Position numbers and translations under genes: made by a program. Shown in pieces: positions 23,056 to 31,000 of a stretch of 41,110 nt of DNA. Each line of letters starts with the position of its first letter. Position 1 is the first letter of the stretch. The DNA comes from an uncultured Oscillospiraceae bacterium (lineage in GTDB: Bacteria; Bacillota; Clostridia; Oscillospirales; Oscillospiraceae): assembly GCA_948766235.1 (NCBI GenBank), contig CAQCFX010000011.1, forward strand, positions 1-41,110. The letters run 5' to 3'. The notes under the pieces are model-generated. The model was not told the DNA's origin, did not search any database, and was given only the letters and a program-made list of their open reading frames with translations.

Positions 23056-23495
23056 TACGATACCTCCTCGGTGTAGGTCTGGATGGACTGCATGAGGACG
23101 GCGTCCTCCTCGCGGCTCACCCACAGCTTTAAGTCAAATTTGTAGTGCAGCGCGTCGTCCTGAATGTACCAGTTGCGCTCGTAGGTGCGCAGCAGGGCGG
23201 CCTCCCCGCCGTATGGGAAGGTGTCCAGCATCTCATCCAGCACGTCGGCGATATGGGTATACTGGTCCTCCATGTCCACCACGTTGTAGTCCACCAGGCA
23301 GACCACATCCACCCCCAGCTGCCGCAGAAAGCGCCCGCCCAGCTTTTTCGTGATGTTCGCCTTGGTCCGCTGGAGAAACAGGGCGGGCAGCCTCGTCCCC
23401 TGCTGGTTGGGGTTGTCGTAGAAGGTGACGCCGGGCAGCGCCGGGGCCAGATAGTCCGCCAGGGAGCGGGTGAGCCCCTGCATGGTAACCGTCAT
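23055..23495 (-). CDS. Tail terminator-like protein (DUF6838-like)
   Basis: A 146-residue protein. The sequence begins MTVTMQGLTRSLADYLAPAL and has DVVCLVDYNVVDMEDQYTHI in the middle and DDALHYKFDLKLWVSREED near the end. Its size, position after the HK97 gp10-like gene and before the sheath gene, and the mixed alpha/beta pattern fit the tail terminator group of contractile-tailed phages. The name is inferred from family and synteny. It overlaps the upstream gene by four bases. Confidence 0.75.
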   Translation of the reverse strand: MTVTMQGLTRSLADYLAPALPGVTFYDNPNQQGTRLPALFLQRTKANITKKLGGRFLRQLGVDVVCLVDYNVVDMEDQYTHIADVLDEMLDTFPYGGEAALLRTYERNWYIQDDALHYKFDLKLWVSREEDAVLMQSIQTYTEEVS

Positions 23496-23992
23496 TGCCC
23501 GATCTCCCCTGCGAGCTTGTCCAGCTCGGTCCGCGCCGCCTCGTCGTACCTGTCCATGGCCTTCTCCGTGATGTGCAGTCCCTCCACATAGGTAGTTTTG
23601 GTTCCCACCACCAGGCCGCACTTGCGCCCTAAGTCCCGGGACAGCAGCCCGTCCGCGTCAATGTAAAGGCCTGGAACGAAGTGCTTGTCCAGCCGGTGGC
23701 CGTCGTTGACATAGCTGGCGTACTCCATGTTGTTGGCCAGAATGGTGGAGAAACCCGCCCCCACCGGGGTGCAGCTGCTGTCGCTCACCCAATGCTGCGC
23801 CATCTCGCCGGAAATCATGTTGACGCCCCGCTGCTCCCCATCCTCAAAGGTATTGGGCGGGGTCAGCTCGACGGCCAGCTCCACCGCCCGAAGGGTTGCG
23901 CCCTGTGCGATATCGGCCAGACGGTTTTTTATATCCGGGAACCGTTTTTCCAGCTCCGCCAGCCGTTTTCTCAGCCCGTCACCCAGCTCCAT
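23492..23992 (-). CDS. HK97 gp10-like tail completion protein
   Basis: A 166-residue protein with an N-terminal coiled-coil-like segment (LRKRLAELEKRFPDIKNRLA) and the family block AVELAVELTPPNTFEDGEQR. The central SSCTPVGAGFSTILANNMEY and YASYVNDGHRL parts are highly typical of gp10-like proteins. It should act at the head-tail joint or tail neck. It is coupled to the next gene by an ATGA overlap. Confidence 0.82.
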   Translation of the reverse strand: MELGDGLRKRLAELEKRFPDIKNRLADIAQGATLRAVELAVELTPPNTFEDGEQRGVNMISGEMAQHWVSDSSCTPVGAGFSTILANNMEYASYVNDGHRLDKHFVPGLYIDADGLLSRDLGRKCGLVVGTKTTYVEGLHITEKAMDRYDEAARTELDKLAGEIGQ

Positions 23993-24386
23993 CTCCCAGC
24001 GCTCCTTTCAGATATTCCCGCTGGAGCAGTCCCACCTCCTGGTGGGCCAGCCCCGGCAGCACCGCGCCAAAGGGCTCGTAGAAGTGCACCGGGTCCCCGG
24101 CAAAGGCCCGCATGGTCTGCTGGACTTCTCCCAGCCGCGCCCCCCGGTGGATCAGCAGCTCATCGCCCGCCTGGATGTCCATCTCGTTGCCGCAGGCCAG
24201 CTTATCCTCGCTCACTCCGGCGGCGGCGGTGGGCTGCATCTTGGGGGCGTGGGCGCCGCTGCGGTAGACCCGGCATGGCACGTCCTGCGCCACCGGGAGG
24301 CGCTCGTGCTTGGTCAAGCTCCCCTCGGCCCGGGATTGCACCCGGTATACGTCCACCAGGTCGGTGTACCAGTCCGCATAGTTCAT
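23979..24386 (-). CDS. Head closure / connector protein (YqbH-like)
   Basis: A 135-residue protein beginning MNYADWYTDLVDVYRVQSRA. The RLPVAQDVPCRVYRSGAHAPK block, together with the DIQAGDELLIHRGARLG strand, resembles the head-tail stopper family that includes YqbH and SPP1 gp16. It overlaps its neighbours on both sides (14 bases and 4 bases). Confidence 0.78.
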   Translation of the reverse strand: MNYADWYTDLVDVYRVQSRAEGSLTKHERLPVAQDVPCRVYRSGAHAPKMQPTAAAGVSEDKLACGNEMDIQAGDELLIHRGARLGEVQQTMRAFAGDPVHFYEPFGAVLPGLAHQEVGLLQREYLKGALGDGAG

Positions 24387-24874
24387 ATCACATACGTCCC
24401 CCCCATCCCCGCCAGCCGCGCCCGTGTGGCCAGCAGCTGGCCGTACTGGGTGGCGTTCAGGTCTCCCCAGTCCGCCGTGGCCCGGGTGAGGGCATCGGTG
24501 TCATAGCTCACCGAGCTGTCCCCCAGCGTGGCGGACTTCACCACCCCCACCAGCGCCCCCGAGGCCGCCGCCTGAGCGGGTGTGTCGTTCTGCTCAGAGA
24601 AGGTGCGCAGATACAGCGACGCATAATGGGCCGTGTACAGCCCCGCGGCATACCGCCACCCCTCCCCCCATCGGTCCGGGGTGACGGCTGCGTTGGCCTG
24701 CCGGATAAACTCCTCCAGCATGGCCGCAGGGAGCAGCGCTTCCCCGTTCCCCTGTTTGAAGAACTGGGGGAAGTCCTGCTGGAACAGCTCCACGGCATAG
24801 CTGCCCCTGCCCCGGCTGATGTTGGCCGCCTGGGCCTTCACCCCGGCAAACTGCGGCTGATTCCAACAGAACAT
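24383..24874 (-). CDS. Head-tail adaptor-like protein (DUF4054)
   Basis: A 163-residue helical protein. FFKQGNGEALLPAAMLEEFI, then EGWRYAAGLYTAHYASLYLR and the DWGDLNATQYGQLLATRARL end match DUF4054, which is found between capsid and stopper genes. It likely forms the ring that joins the portal to the tail. It ends four bases inside the next gene. Confidence 0.8.
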   Translation of the reverse strand: MFCWNQPQFAGVKAQAANISRGRGSYAVELFQQDFPQFFKQGNGEALLPAAMLEEFIRQANAAVTPDRWGEGWRYAAGLYTAHYASLYLRTFSEQNDTPAQAAASGALVGVVKSATLGDSSVSYDTDALTRATADWGDLNATQYGQLLATRARLAGMGGTYVI

Positions 24875-24887
24875 TCCCGTGCGCCTC

Positions 24888-25172
24888 CTATTCTTCTTCC
24901 CCGCCGGCGCGCTCCTGGTGTTCCTCCTCCGGCCCTGTTTCCGAACGCTCCTGGTCCTCCGCTCCCCGCTCGGCCTCGCGGCCCCTTCTGGACCTCGACT
25001 TGGATTTTTCCGACACCACCAGCTTGCCGTCAGCGGCCAACGCCTTAAAATAGGCGGTCTTGGCCGCCCAGTCGGGCACCTGGCAGATATCGCCCCGTTT
25101 CAGCCGGACGGACTCCTTTCCGTCCGGGCTGGGGATGATAATATTTCGGTTGGACATGACGAAAACGCTCAT
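24888..25172 (-). CDS. Small acidic/basic-tailed head-region protein
   Basis: A 94-residue protein from ATG 25172, which follows AGGAGG at a good distance. Residues 6-65 look like a compact beta-rich domain (NIIIPSPDGKESVRLKRGDI). From 65 on it is a low-complexity charged tail of Arg/Ser, then Glu-rich repeats. It sits between the capsid and connector genes. The family is not recognised; a minor head or capsid-surface role is possible. Confidence 0.65.
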   Translation of the reverse strand: MSVFVMSNRNIIIPSPDGKESVRLKRGDICQVPDWAAKTAYFKALAADGKLVVSEKSKSRSRRGREAERGAEDQERSETGPEEEHQERAGGEEE

Positions 25173-25182
25173 ATTGCCCTCC

Positions 25183-26232
25183 TTAAATTCCGTCCCAGTA
25201 CGTCATGGTCTGGGGATAGAGCAGCTGAACCTGAGAGATGTTGGCCATGTAGGCGGTGTCGTAGCACACGTTGGCCACGTTGGGCGCGGACATGACCCGG
25301 GCCAGGGGCACCAGCTCGTCCATTTTCAGGAAGCGCTCGTGGTTGACATAGACGGCCATGCGGTCCGTGCCGCCGGTGCCCGCGCCCTTGCACCACCGGG
25401 TGGCCCCGATGAACAAGGACCCGCCATTCTTGGCCGCCACGTTGTTCTTCAGCACGAAGTCCAGGATGGTCTGCGTGGCCAGGTCGGTCACCATGGTATT
25501 GAGCAGGTAGGTATACTGCTCATAGGGCAGCAGAATGTGGTTGGGCATGGCACTCTCGTCGTATTCCGCCGCGGCCCAGGCGGCGGTGATGGCGGTGTTG
25601 ATATCCGCCAGAATCTGCTCTTTGGTCTTGTCCTTCCACTTGGTGGACGGAGTGGTCTTACCGTTGCCCGCCACAGTGGTCTCCACCGCGTCCGGGTCGT
25701 TGAGCAGCCCGGTGGTGCCGTAGGAAGCAAAGCCGCGGTAGACGTTCTCGTCCATGTGCTTGTCGTAGGACAGGCGCACGCCGTCGCTGAGCATCTGATC
25801 CAGAGAGCGGCCGATGTAGTTGGATTTCTGCATATCCACAAACATCACCCGCAGGGCCGCGGCGAACACATGGGCCTTATAAAGCCCTTTATCCAGGCTG
25901 GCCTGCACGATGGGCACGCCGTTGGCTCCTCCGGCGGTGACGGGGCCCTCCCCCGAGCCGCCGGTGATGCCGTAGGCTACGGACATGGCGCTGGCGTAGT
26001 CCACCCAGCCGCCCCCCGTCTGGATTACGATGTCCCGGGGATAGGTATAGCTGCTCAGCGGCTTGCGAATCAGCGGGTCGCGCTTTTCCAGCTCGGAACC
26101 CAGGAAGGCCCCGCCGGACGCAATCCCCGCCTCGTCCATGGTGGGCACGCCCCCCGGCATACCGGGGACAGACAGTTTGCCGGAGCTGAACACACCGGCG
26201 TTATAGGTCCCCGCATTCTGAAAATTCTGCAT
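25183..26232 (-). CDS. Major capsid protein (DUF2184-like)
   Basis: A 349-residue protein with features of the DUF2184 major capsid family (HK97-type fold). RKPLSSYTYPRDIVIQTGGG, the AHVFAAALRVMFVDMQKSNY block, DQMLSDGVRLSYDKHMDENV and the C-terminal MAVYVNHERFLKMDELVPLA are consistent. It stands after the cement protein gene and is preceded by GGAGGAAC. A SD-like GAGG leads to an ATG without overlap. It is the expected most abundant virion protein. Confidence 0.88.
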   Translation of the reverse strand: MQNFQNAGTYNAGVFSSGKLSVPGMPGGVPTMDEAGIASGGAFLGSELEKRDPLIRKPLSSYTYPRDIVIQTGGGWVDYASAMSVAYGITGGSGEGPVTAGGANGVPIVQASLDKGLYKAHVFAAALRVMFVDMQKSNYIGRSLDQMLSDGVRLSYDKHMDENVYRGFASYGTTGLLNDPDAVETTVAGNGKTTPSTKWKDKTKEQILADINTAITAAWAAAEYDESAMPNHILLPYEQYTYLLNTMVTDLATQTILDFVLKNNVAAKNGGSLFIGATRWCKGAGTGGTDRMAVYVNHERFLKMDELVPLARVMSAPNVANVCYDTAYMANISQVQLLYPQTMTYWDGI

Positions 26233-26248
26233 TCCATGTTCCTCCTTC

Positions 26249-26770
26249 TCAGGCGTTGTTCAGGGTGAGGATGCGCAGCTCGGCGATCCCGTTGGCGTCC
26301 GCCGGTCCCGCCCACCGGCAGTTGGTCAGCTCCACCGTGTTGGCGGCGGTGGTGTCGGCGGCGGCCTCAAAGCCGCCCACCGCAGCGGTGGGAATCGTCT
26401 CGTCGGCCGCCACCCGGACGTACACCTTGCCGCCCAGGGCGGGGGTGCCGTTCTGGCACTTCACGTTGATGCAGCCCCGCATGAACACGGGGACGGCCTC
26501 GCCGGGGGCGTAAGCGCCCGCGCCCTGGTCCAGATAGTTCAAAGCGCTCTTGACCTCCCGGGCGGCCACGCCCACAAACTGCGCGGCAGTGGAACCGGCC
26601 CCCATGGGAACCACCGCGCCGTTCGCGTCATATTCCAGAGGAGCGCCAAAGGTGGTCTTCTCCGCGCCGCCCGCCGGGCGTGTGTCGATGATCATATCAG
26701 GCTGCCGGGCATAGCTGCCGGCAAAACCGTGGGGCATGGTGGTGCCGATGTTCTGAGGATGCAGTGTCAT
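26249..26770 (-). CDS. Structural cement protein (Gp24-like)
   Basis: A 173-residue beta-rich protein between protease/scaffold and capsid genes. TMPHGFAGSYARQPDMIIDT, then FGAPLEYDANGAVVPMG and the APGEAVPVFMRGCINVKCQN block match capsid cement proteins of this phage group. It would bind the outside of the capsid and stabilise it. A two-base gap separates it from the upstream gene, so it is coupled. Confidence 0.82.
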   Translation of the reverse strand: MTLHPQNIGTTMPHGFAGSYARQPDMIIDTRPAGGAEKTTFGAPLEYDANGAVVPMGAGSTAAQFVGVAAREVKSALNYLDQGAGAYAPGEAVPVFMRGCINVKCQNGTPALGGKVYVRVAADETIPTAAVGGFEAAADTTAANTVELTNCRWAGPADANGIAELRILTLNNA

Positions 26771-26772
26771 GG

Positions 26773-27978
26773 TTAACCCTCCTTTTCCTGGCGCTTATGC
26801 GGATTCCGGGCGGCGTAAGCCTGCTGGGCATCCGCGCAGCGCTTCTCATAGCTGGTCATGGCCGCCTGGTCCGCGGCCTTCTGGGCACCGGCCTGGGCTG
26901 CCGCCGCGATTTCGCCCATCTTGCCCTGGTCCCGGATGGACGCAATCAACGCATCCGTCACCTGGGCGCGCACCGCTTTATCCTGGATGGCGGCCACCAC
27001 CGGGCGCATGGAGCGCAGAATGGCCACAGCGGCGTCCTTCGCCTCGGAGGAGAGACAGACGTCCGCCGCCTTGTCCGCGGGGACGGTGACGGTCTTCTCC
27101 CCGGCCTCCTCGCCGCCCAGCCTCTTCAGCAAGTCGTCCAGCTCGTCCTCACCGCTGAGCTTCTTCTCCTCCGGCTCCTCTTTCTTGAGGCTGCTCAGCA
27201 GCTCCAGCACCCGGTCCAGCTTGCTGCCCAGATCGTCTCCCTTGGGCGCTCGCTCCACCACCGTGTCCTGCGCCGGCTCCGCCGTCTTCTCGGGCGCGGC
27301 CGCCGGAGCTTTCTCCGCCGGCGCGGCGTCCAGCACGCTGGCCGTGGAGGACACCATAGCGTCCAGCTCCTCCGGGCTGGCGTCCTTGGCCGCCATGCCA
27401 AAGGCGGTCAGGACAGATTTCCAAAAGTCAGACATTCGTTTCCTGCCTTTCTCCGCCTCTTGGGCGGCGTCTTTTATTGATACGGAACTCCCCGCCCTGC
27501 CCCGGGGGACAATGGCGATGTGGTTTCCCAGTATCCCTTTTTGCGCGTACCCGTTCCCGTCCGGCGCGTAGGTACACAGGTAGCCGCAGCTCACCTGCCG
27601 CTTCACATGGTTGAGCACGTCGGAGGCCAGCGCCGCGTCGTCAATGTGCAGGTCGGCCACCACGTAGTCCCCGCTGCGCCGGACGTTCTGGGCGTGGCCT
27701 CGGACGTACGCGCTGAAGTTTTCCGCCGTCACATTCTCCGGCGGGTGGCCATCCGTCACCGCGCAGCCCTCAAAGCTGGCCAGGGCCGCGGGGGAGAACA
27801 CCTCCTCCGGCTCGCGCCTCACCGGGATGATCCGCTCCGGGTCGCCGTCCAGCTGAAGCTCCCGGGCCAGATACTCCTGGGTCCCCGTGCGGGCCACGGG
27901 CACGCCGGTGCAGATAATCCCGCCGCTCGGCTTTTTCGTGATGTGCTCGGAAATGGCTGTGCCGTAATAGGCCAGCAT
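26773..27978 (-). CDS. DUF2213 prohead protease with C-terminal scaffold
   Basis: A 401-residue protein. The first 180 residues match DUF2213, a head maturation protease-like domain: KPSGGIICTGVPVARTGTQE, the FEGCAVTDGHPPENVTAENF block, and CGYLCTYAPDGNGYAQKGIL with GNHIAIVPRGRAG. Residues 185-401 are helical, Ala/Glu-rich and low in complexity, as expected of scaffolding. An internal ATG at 27435 (MSDFWKSVLTAFGMA) follows a purine stretch, so a separate 220-residue scaffold may be made as in lambda C/Nu3. The gene begins after AGGAGG which abuts an upstream terminator-like hairpin. Confidence 0.85.
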   Translation of the reverse strand: MLAYYGTAISEHITKKPSGGIICTGVPVARTGTQEYLARELQLDGDPERIIPVRREPEEVFSPAALASFEGCAVTDGHPPENVTAENFSAYVRGHAQNVRRSGDYVVADLHIDDAALASDVLNHVKRQVSCGYLCTYAPDGNGYAQKGILGNHIAIVPRGRAGSSVSIKDAAQEAEKGRKRMSDFWKSVLTAFGMAAKDASPEELDAMVSSTASVLDAAPAEKAPAAAPEKTAEPAQDTVVERAPKGDDLGSKLDRVLELLSSLKKEEPEEKKLSGEDELDDLLKRLGGEEAGEKTVTVPADKAADVCLSSEAKDAAVAILRSMRPVVAAIQDKAVRAQVTDALIASIRDQGKMGEIAAAAQAGAQKAADQAAMTSYEKRCADAQQAYAARNPHKRQEKEG

Positions 27979-27987
27979 AGCGTTTCG

Positions 27988-28043
27988 CCTCCTAAAACAA
28001 AAACGGGGTCAACCCCCAAGAAATCCTTGGAGATTGACCCCGA
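27988..28043 (-). terminator. Terminator-like hairpin inside the head operon
   Basis: On the minus strand CGGGGTCAA and TTGACCCCG pair perfectly around a 21-base loop, and are followed by TTTTTGTTTTAGGAGG. The last bases are the ribosome binding site of the protease/scaffold gene. Read-through would be needed for the capsid genes unless an unseen promoter exists, so this may be an attenuator that sets the ratio of head to packaging proteins. Confidence 0.75.
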
Positions 28044-28083
28044 TTGGTCCTTCCCGCCCGCCGATTCGGGCGTGGGTACGGTA

Positions 28084-28209
28084 TTAAACTTTCAGTTCCT
28101 TCTGAAATACGAGCTGAATTTTGATTGTGCCGTCCTTGAGCTGCTTGAGCTGGACGCGGTGGCCTTCGGCCAAAGCCGACTCGATGGCGCGGATGAGCTG
28201 CTCGGTCAT
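28084..28209 (-). CDS. Small conserved phage protein, 41 residues
   Basis: MTEQLIRAIESALAEGHRVQ is followed by LKQLKDGTIKIQLVFQKELKV. The amphipathic helix followed by two strands is a common small gut phage protein type (RVQLKQLKDG motif); no function is known. It starts at ATG 28209, overlapping the stop of the preceding gene (ATGA), and ends just before the terminator-like hairpin at 27988-28043. It is too short for most gene callers. Confidence 0.65.
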   Translation of the reverse strand: MTEQLIRAIESALAEGHRVQLKQLKDGTIKIQLVFQKELKV

Positions 28210-28451
28210 GGTTTATCACCCCAGAGTCCCATCTCCTTCAGTTCCCGTTTGGAGCGTTCAAACTTTTCGTCAAGTTCCTGCTTTGTTGCGGGTCTCTCAA
28301 TGTCTGCATCGGTCAAATCCCAGACAATACCCCAGTCCCTCGGGGAGTGCCCGACATCCGCTATATACGAATCCGGCCCAACCACTTCGGTAATGGCAGC
28401 GATACGCCCATCTTTAAGCAAAACAGAATCAAATTCTTGATATTTCGCCAT
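28206..28451 (-). CDS. DUF4926-like small protein, putative immunity protein
   Basis: An 81-residue protein immediately downstream of the minor head gene, whose stop directly precedes this ATG. The pattern YQEFDSVLLKDGRIAAITEV, VGPDSYIADV and DWGIVWDLTDADIERPAT resembles DUF4926, a small beta-barrel-like domain often placed beside DUF6883-type toxin domains. The upstream protein ends with such a domain. The tail is a charged helix (ELDEKFERSKRELKE). The immunity role is inferred from these two resemblances and the order of the genes. Confidence 0.6.
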   Translation of the reverse strand: MAKYQEFDSVLLKDGRIAAITEVVGPDSYIADVGHSPRDWGIVWDLTDADIERPATKQELDEKFERSKRELKEMGLWGDKP

Positions 28452-29963
28452 TTATATACCCTCCATGTGCGCTGTCACTAAATGGGCTGTTCCATCCGAA
28501 TGAACCATCCAGCCGATTTGTACATTTGCCGGCTTCCCTTTTAGCCCGTATAAAATCACGTCCTGCGAATAACTGTCGCCATAGGCAGTATGACCGCGCA
28601 AAACCGCCGGATATCTTGTCGCCGCCGTCAATATTTCCTGCCGCATAAGTACCCAGTTATCTGCATGATACCCCAACCGCGAAGAAAAAGCATCCCCCTT
28701 GGGCGCCCCATCCCGACTGTCCGGGTTAAAGAAGTATCGCGTAAATTTTGTATCCGCCGCTGTGGCCGTCGCCGCCCCCGGCAGCGCCCGCTCGGGGTGC
28801 CGCAGCAGCTCGTTCTGCCGCCGGTAGTCCAGCCTCCACAGCTTATACTTCTCATCCCCCGCCGCCTTGTGCCGCTGGAAGGTTTGGAACGTCTTGGGCA
28901 CGGCATTCCCCAGCGTCTCCCGGTAGCGTTCCCACTGGCGGTACTCATTCAGCCACCGCGCCCGGTTCCGCTCCTTCTTTCGATAGGCGTCCATCTGCTT
29001 CTGGGTGCGGGGGTCCCGGGTGGGCGGGTTCTTCGTGAAGCTGGAGAAGTCCTTGATTTTCTGGATTTCCTCCTCGCTGCGGCCCATGGGCGTCCAGCGA
29101 ATCAGCTGATGCAGACAGTTGGGGTGAATATTCAGCCAGGAGTTGGTCAGGTCGTCCGGCCCGCTGGGGTCCATCTTTCCAAACGCCGCCGACAGCGGCG
29201 GGAAGTCCTGGTCCCGGCCGCTTTTGGAGTACACCCGGCCCTCAAAGGGGGCGCACAGCTTGCAGGAGGTGCCGTGGCGGCTGATTTTGTACAAATCCCA
29301 CTGCGGGTCTTGGGTGAGTATCGACAGAATCTCCGCCTGCCGGGCAGTGGTGCGCAGCACCATGGACGCATAGGTGTGCAGGCTCCAATTTCGTCCGGCC
29401 CTATCCACGAACGCGGTCACGCCCTCCCGGCGCAGCGCCTCCACAAAACCGGGCACGGCCCGAAACGGCCCCCGGCCCATGGCCTGGGCCAGCCCCGTCT
29501 GCTCCAACCCCACGCGGCGGAACACATCCGATTCCGCCCGGCCAATCAGAGCGCTTTCCAGCGTACTGTAGACGGTGGCGTGGGCCTCTACCAACTCTCC
29601 CATCAAATTGTTCGTGAGCCTTTGAACGATGTCCACCTGTTCCCCGGTGAGGACGGAGGCGTTGGAATAGCCCCGCTCGTGCTTTTCCCGGGTCTCGTTC
29701 CGGGCGGAGGGCTTGCGGGCCTCGGGGTGGGATATGTAGAAATTGCGCTCAATCATCCGGGGCACGTATTCCCAGTCATCTGCTTCCAGCCTGCGCAGAA
29801 TGGCCTGCACCCGGTCTAAACTGGATTCTACATGATAGTCGATTAATCCTCTGGAGCGAAGCCGCCCAACTTCATTGATAATATCTGTTTCGGCTTTTAA
29901 ATAAATTTGAATCAGCCGCTGCAGCTCCCGCTCGGCGGGGCCCGAAACCAGGGTTGGCATCAC
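28452..29963 (-). CDS. Minor head protein (phage_min_cap2 type) with C-terminal toxin-like domain (DUF6883-like)
   Basis: A 503-residue protein. Residues 1-360 match the minor capsid 2 / SPP1 gp7-like family: RLIQIYLKAETDIINEVGRL, the RTTARQAEILSILTQDPQWD stretch, CKLCAPFEGRVYSKSGRD with its CxxC and the WLNIHPNCLHQLIRWTP block. Then comes a charged helical linker (about 310-415). The last 85 residues are a separate domain: KFTRYFFNPDSRDGAPKGDA, FSSRLGYHADNWVLMRQEIL and VQIGWMVHSDGTAHLVTAHM, resembling DUF6883 of polymorphic toxins. Nuclease-type toxin domains fused to phage minor head proteins are known in other phages. A putative immunity gene follows. The head role is well supported; the toxin activity is inferred. 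Confidence 0.82.
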   Translation of the reverse strand: MMPTLVSGPAERELQRLIQIYLKAETDIINEVGRLRSRGLIDYHVESSLDRVQAILRRLEADDWEYVPRMIERNFYISHPEARKPSARNETREKHERGYSNASVLTGEQVDIVQRLTNNLMGELVEAHATVYSTLESALIGRAESDVFRRVGLEQTGLAQAMGRGPFRAVPGFVEALRREGVTAFVDRAGRNWSLHTYASMVLRTTARQAEILSILTQDPQWDLYKISRHGTSCKLCAPFEGRVYSKSGRDQDFPPLSAAFGKMDPSGPDDLTNSWLNIHPNCLHQLIRWTPMGRSEEEIQKIKDFSSFTKNPPTRDPRTQKQMDAYRKKERNRARWLNEYRQWERYRETLGNAVPKTFQTFQRHKAAGDEKYKLWRLDYRRQNELLRHPERALPGAATATAADTKFTRYFFNPDSRDGAPKGDAFSSRLGYHADNWVLMRQEILTAATRYPAVLRGHTAYGDSYSQDVILYGLKGKPANVQIGWMVHSDGTAHLVTAHMEGI

Positions 29964-29968
29964 ATCAC

Positions 29969-30685
29969 CTATTTCTTGCGCCTGTATTCTCCAAAGTATT
30001 TGACCTCGGCGGCTTCACGGGCGGCGATGGCGTCCTCAATCAAGGAATATCTACCAAGATAAATACTCTTACCGTTGATTTGAATTTGGGCTACCCATTT
30101 GCTTTTTGCTTTAGACCAAGAAACGCCAATATGCCCACTGGTGTTGTCACTCCGCATTCCTGTGTTGAATGCGTTTTGCTGCCTATTTACAACTCGAAGG
30201 TTAGCCATACGATTATCCAAGCGGTTCCCGTTTATATGATCTATAATTTGGCCCTTGTAACGTTCCTGAAATGCTATATCATGAAAAATCGTATTATTCC
30301 CCTTATACCTCGTTGCGGCATACCCATTTGCATTTAAATGCCAGCAATATTGTTTTGCCCAATCTTCCCATATGGACAAATCCACACACATTTCTTTATC
30401 CGAATTGTGAAGTCGAACAAACACAAAGCTCCCTATTACTCTATACGAATTTTGTTGCCGACTTTTATTGCCAATAGTATTGCGCAAATCCATTTGTAGG
30501 CATCCACAGCTTTGGGTGTGCCCTGATCTCAGATCAGTACCAATAGCAATACATGATTTCCCACAATCACATTGGCAACGCCAAGCCGCCCTTTGATAGC
30601 CACTTTTGCTGATCCAATTCTCCGCCCGCTCGATCACCGTCAACCGCCCGAAGCGTTGCCCGGTAATGTCAATGAACCTGCTCAT
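29969..30685 (-). CDS. HNH endonuclease with AP2 domain (homing-type)
   Basis: A 238-residue free-standing endonuclease. The N-terminal 65 residues hold a Cys-rich module (CQCDCGK, then CGCLQ). The HNH core is DHINGNRLDNRMANLRVVNR at about residues 165-185. An AP2-type DNA-binding domain follows (GHIGVSWSKAKSKW, GKSIYLGRYSLIEDAIAARE). Such genes spread by cutting alleles that lack them. The DNA is clearly AT-richer than the surrounding head genes. It lies between portal and minor head genes and overlaps the next small gene by four bases (ATGA), so it fits the operon. Confidence 0.9.
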   Translation of the reverse strand: MSRFIDITGQRFGRLTVIERAENWISKSGYQRAAWRCQCDCGKSCIAIGTDLRSGHTQSCGCLQMDLRNTIGNKSRQQNSYRVIGSFVFVRLHNSDKEMCVDLSIWEDWAKQYCWHLNANGYAATRYKGNNTIFHDIAFQERYKGQIIDHINGNRLDNRMANLRVVNRQQNAFNTGMRSDNTSGHIGVSWSKAKSKWVAQIQINGKSIYLGRYSLIEDAIAAREAAEVKYFGEYRRKK

Positions 30686-30882
30686 GTCCGCCTCGCCTCT
30701 GCTTTCGCCGCACGGTAGCCTTTGGCGCGGCCATAATCGAACGCAAGGCACACAGCGTCGACCGCATTCATTTGAGCGAGCGACTGCAGCTCACTCATGC
30801 ACATCTGATATGGCGTTCCAAATGGAAATTTGCCGCTTTCACGCTTGCTGATGTATCGCTCGATTTTCTCGATTTCGCTCAT
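30682..30882 (-). CDS. Small helical phage protein of unknown function
   Basis: A 66-residue protein from ATG 30882, nine bases after AGGAGG. MSEIEKIERYISKRESGKFP is followed by MCMSELQSLAQMNAVDAVCL and a basic end (YGRAKGYRAAKAEARRT). It is almost all helix. The last part is a common ending of small gut phage proteins; no function is known. It lies between the RHH gene and the endonuclease. Confidence 0.65.
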   Translation of the reverse strand: MSEIEKIERYISKRESGKFPFGTPYQMCMSELQSLAQMNAVDAVCLAFDYGRAKGYRAAKAEARRT

Positions 30883-30896
30883 TTTGAAAAACCTCC

Positions 30897-30925
30897 TTGA
30901 ATTTCCCCGGAGGCTGTGGCATAAT
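30897..30925 (+). promoter_or_regulatory. Plus-strand promoter of a putative small RNA
   Basis: TTGAAT (30897-30902), 17 bases, CATAAT (30920-30925), reading against the phage operon inside the leader of the 66-residue gene. Confidence 0.55.
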
Positions 30926-30931
30926 GGATTT

Positions 30932-31000
30932 ACCAAACCTTCGGGTTGGTGATGTGGGGTGTTGGTGTAGCTTGCGAGGCCGCCAACACCCTCATTTTTT
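30932..31000 (+). ncRNA. Putative small RNA antisense to the RHH gene end and its downstream leader
   Basis: About 70 bases from the promoter at 30897-30925 to a strong terminator. It holds a small hairpin CCAAACC-TTC-GGGTTGG (about 30933-30949), then the terminator GGGTGTTGG (30957-30965) paired with CCAACACCC (30983-30991) and six T residues. It overlaps the last codons of the RHH gene on the other strand and the untranslated stretch before the 66-residue gene. Regulation of these genes is inferred. Confidence 0.5.

Noticed and set aside
23681..25048. A 455-codon open frame on the plus strand
   Set aside because: It lies fully opposite the connector genes, is Pro/Arg-rich, and has no ribosome binding site or recognisable domain. 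It results from high GC and codon bias on the other strand.
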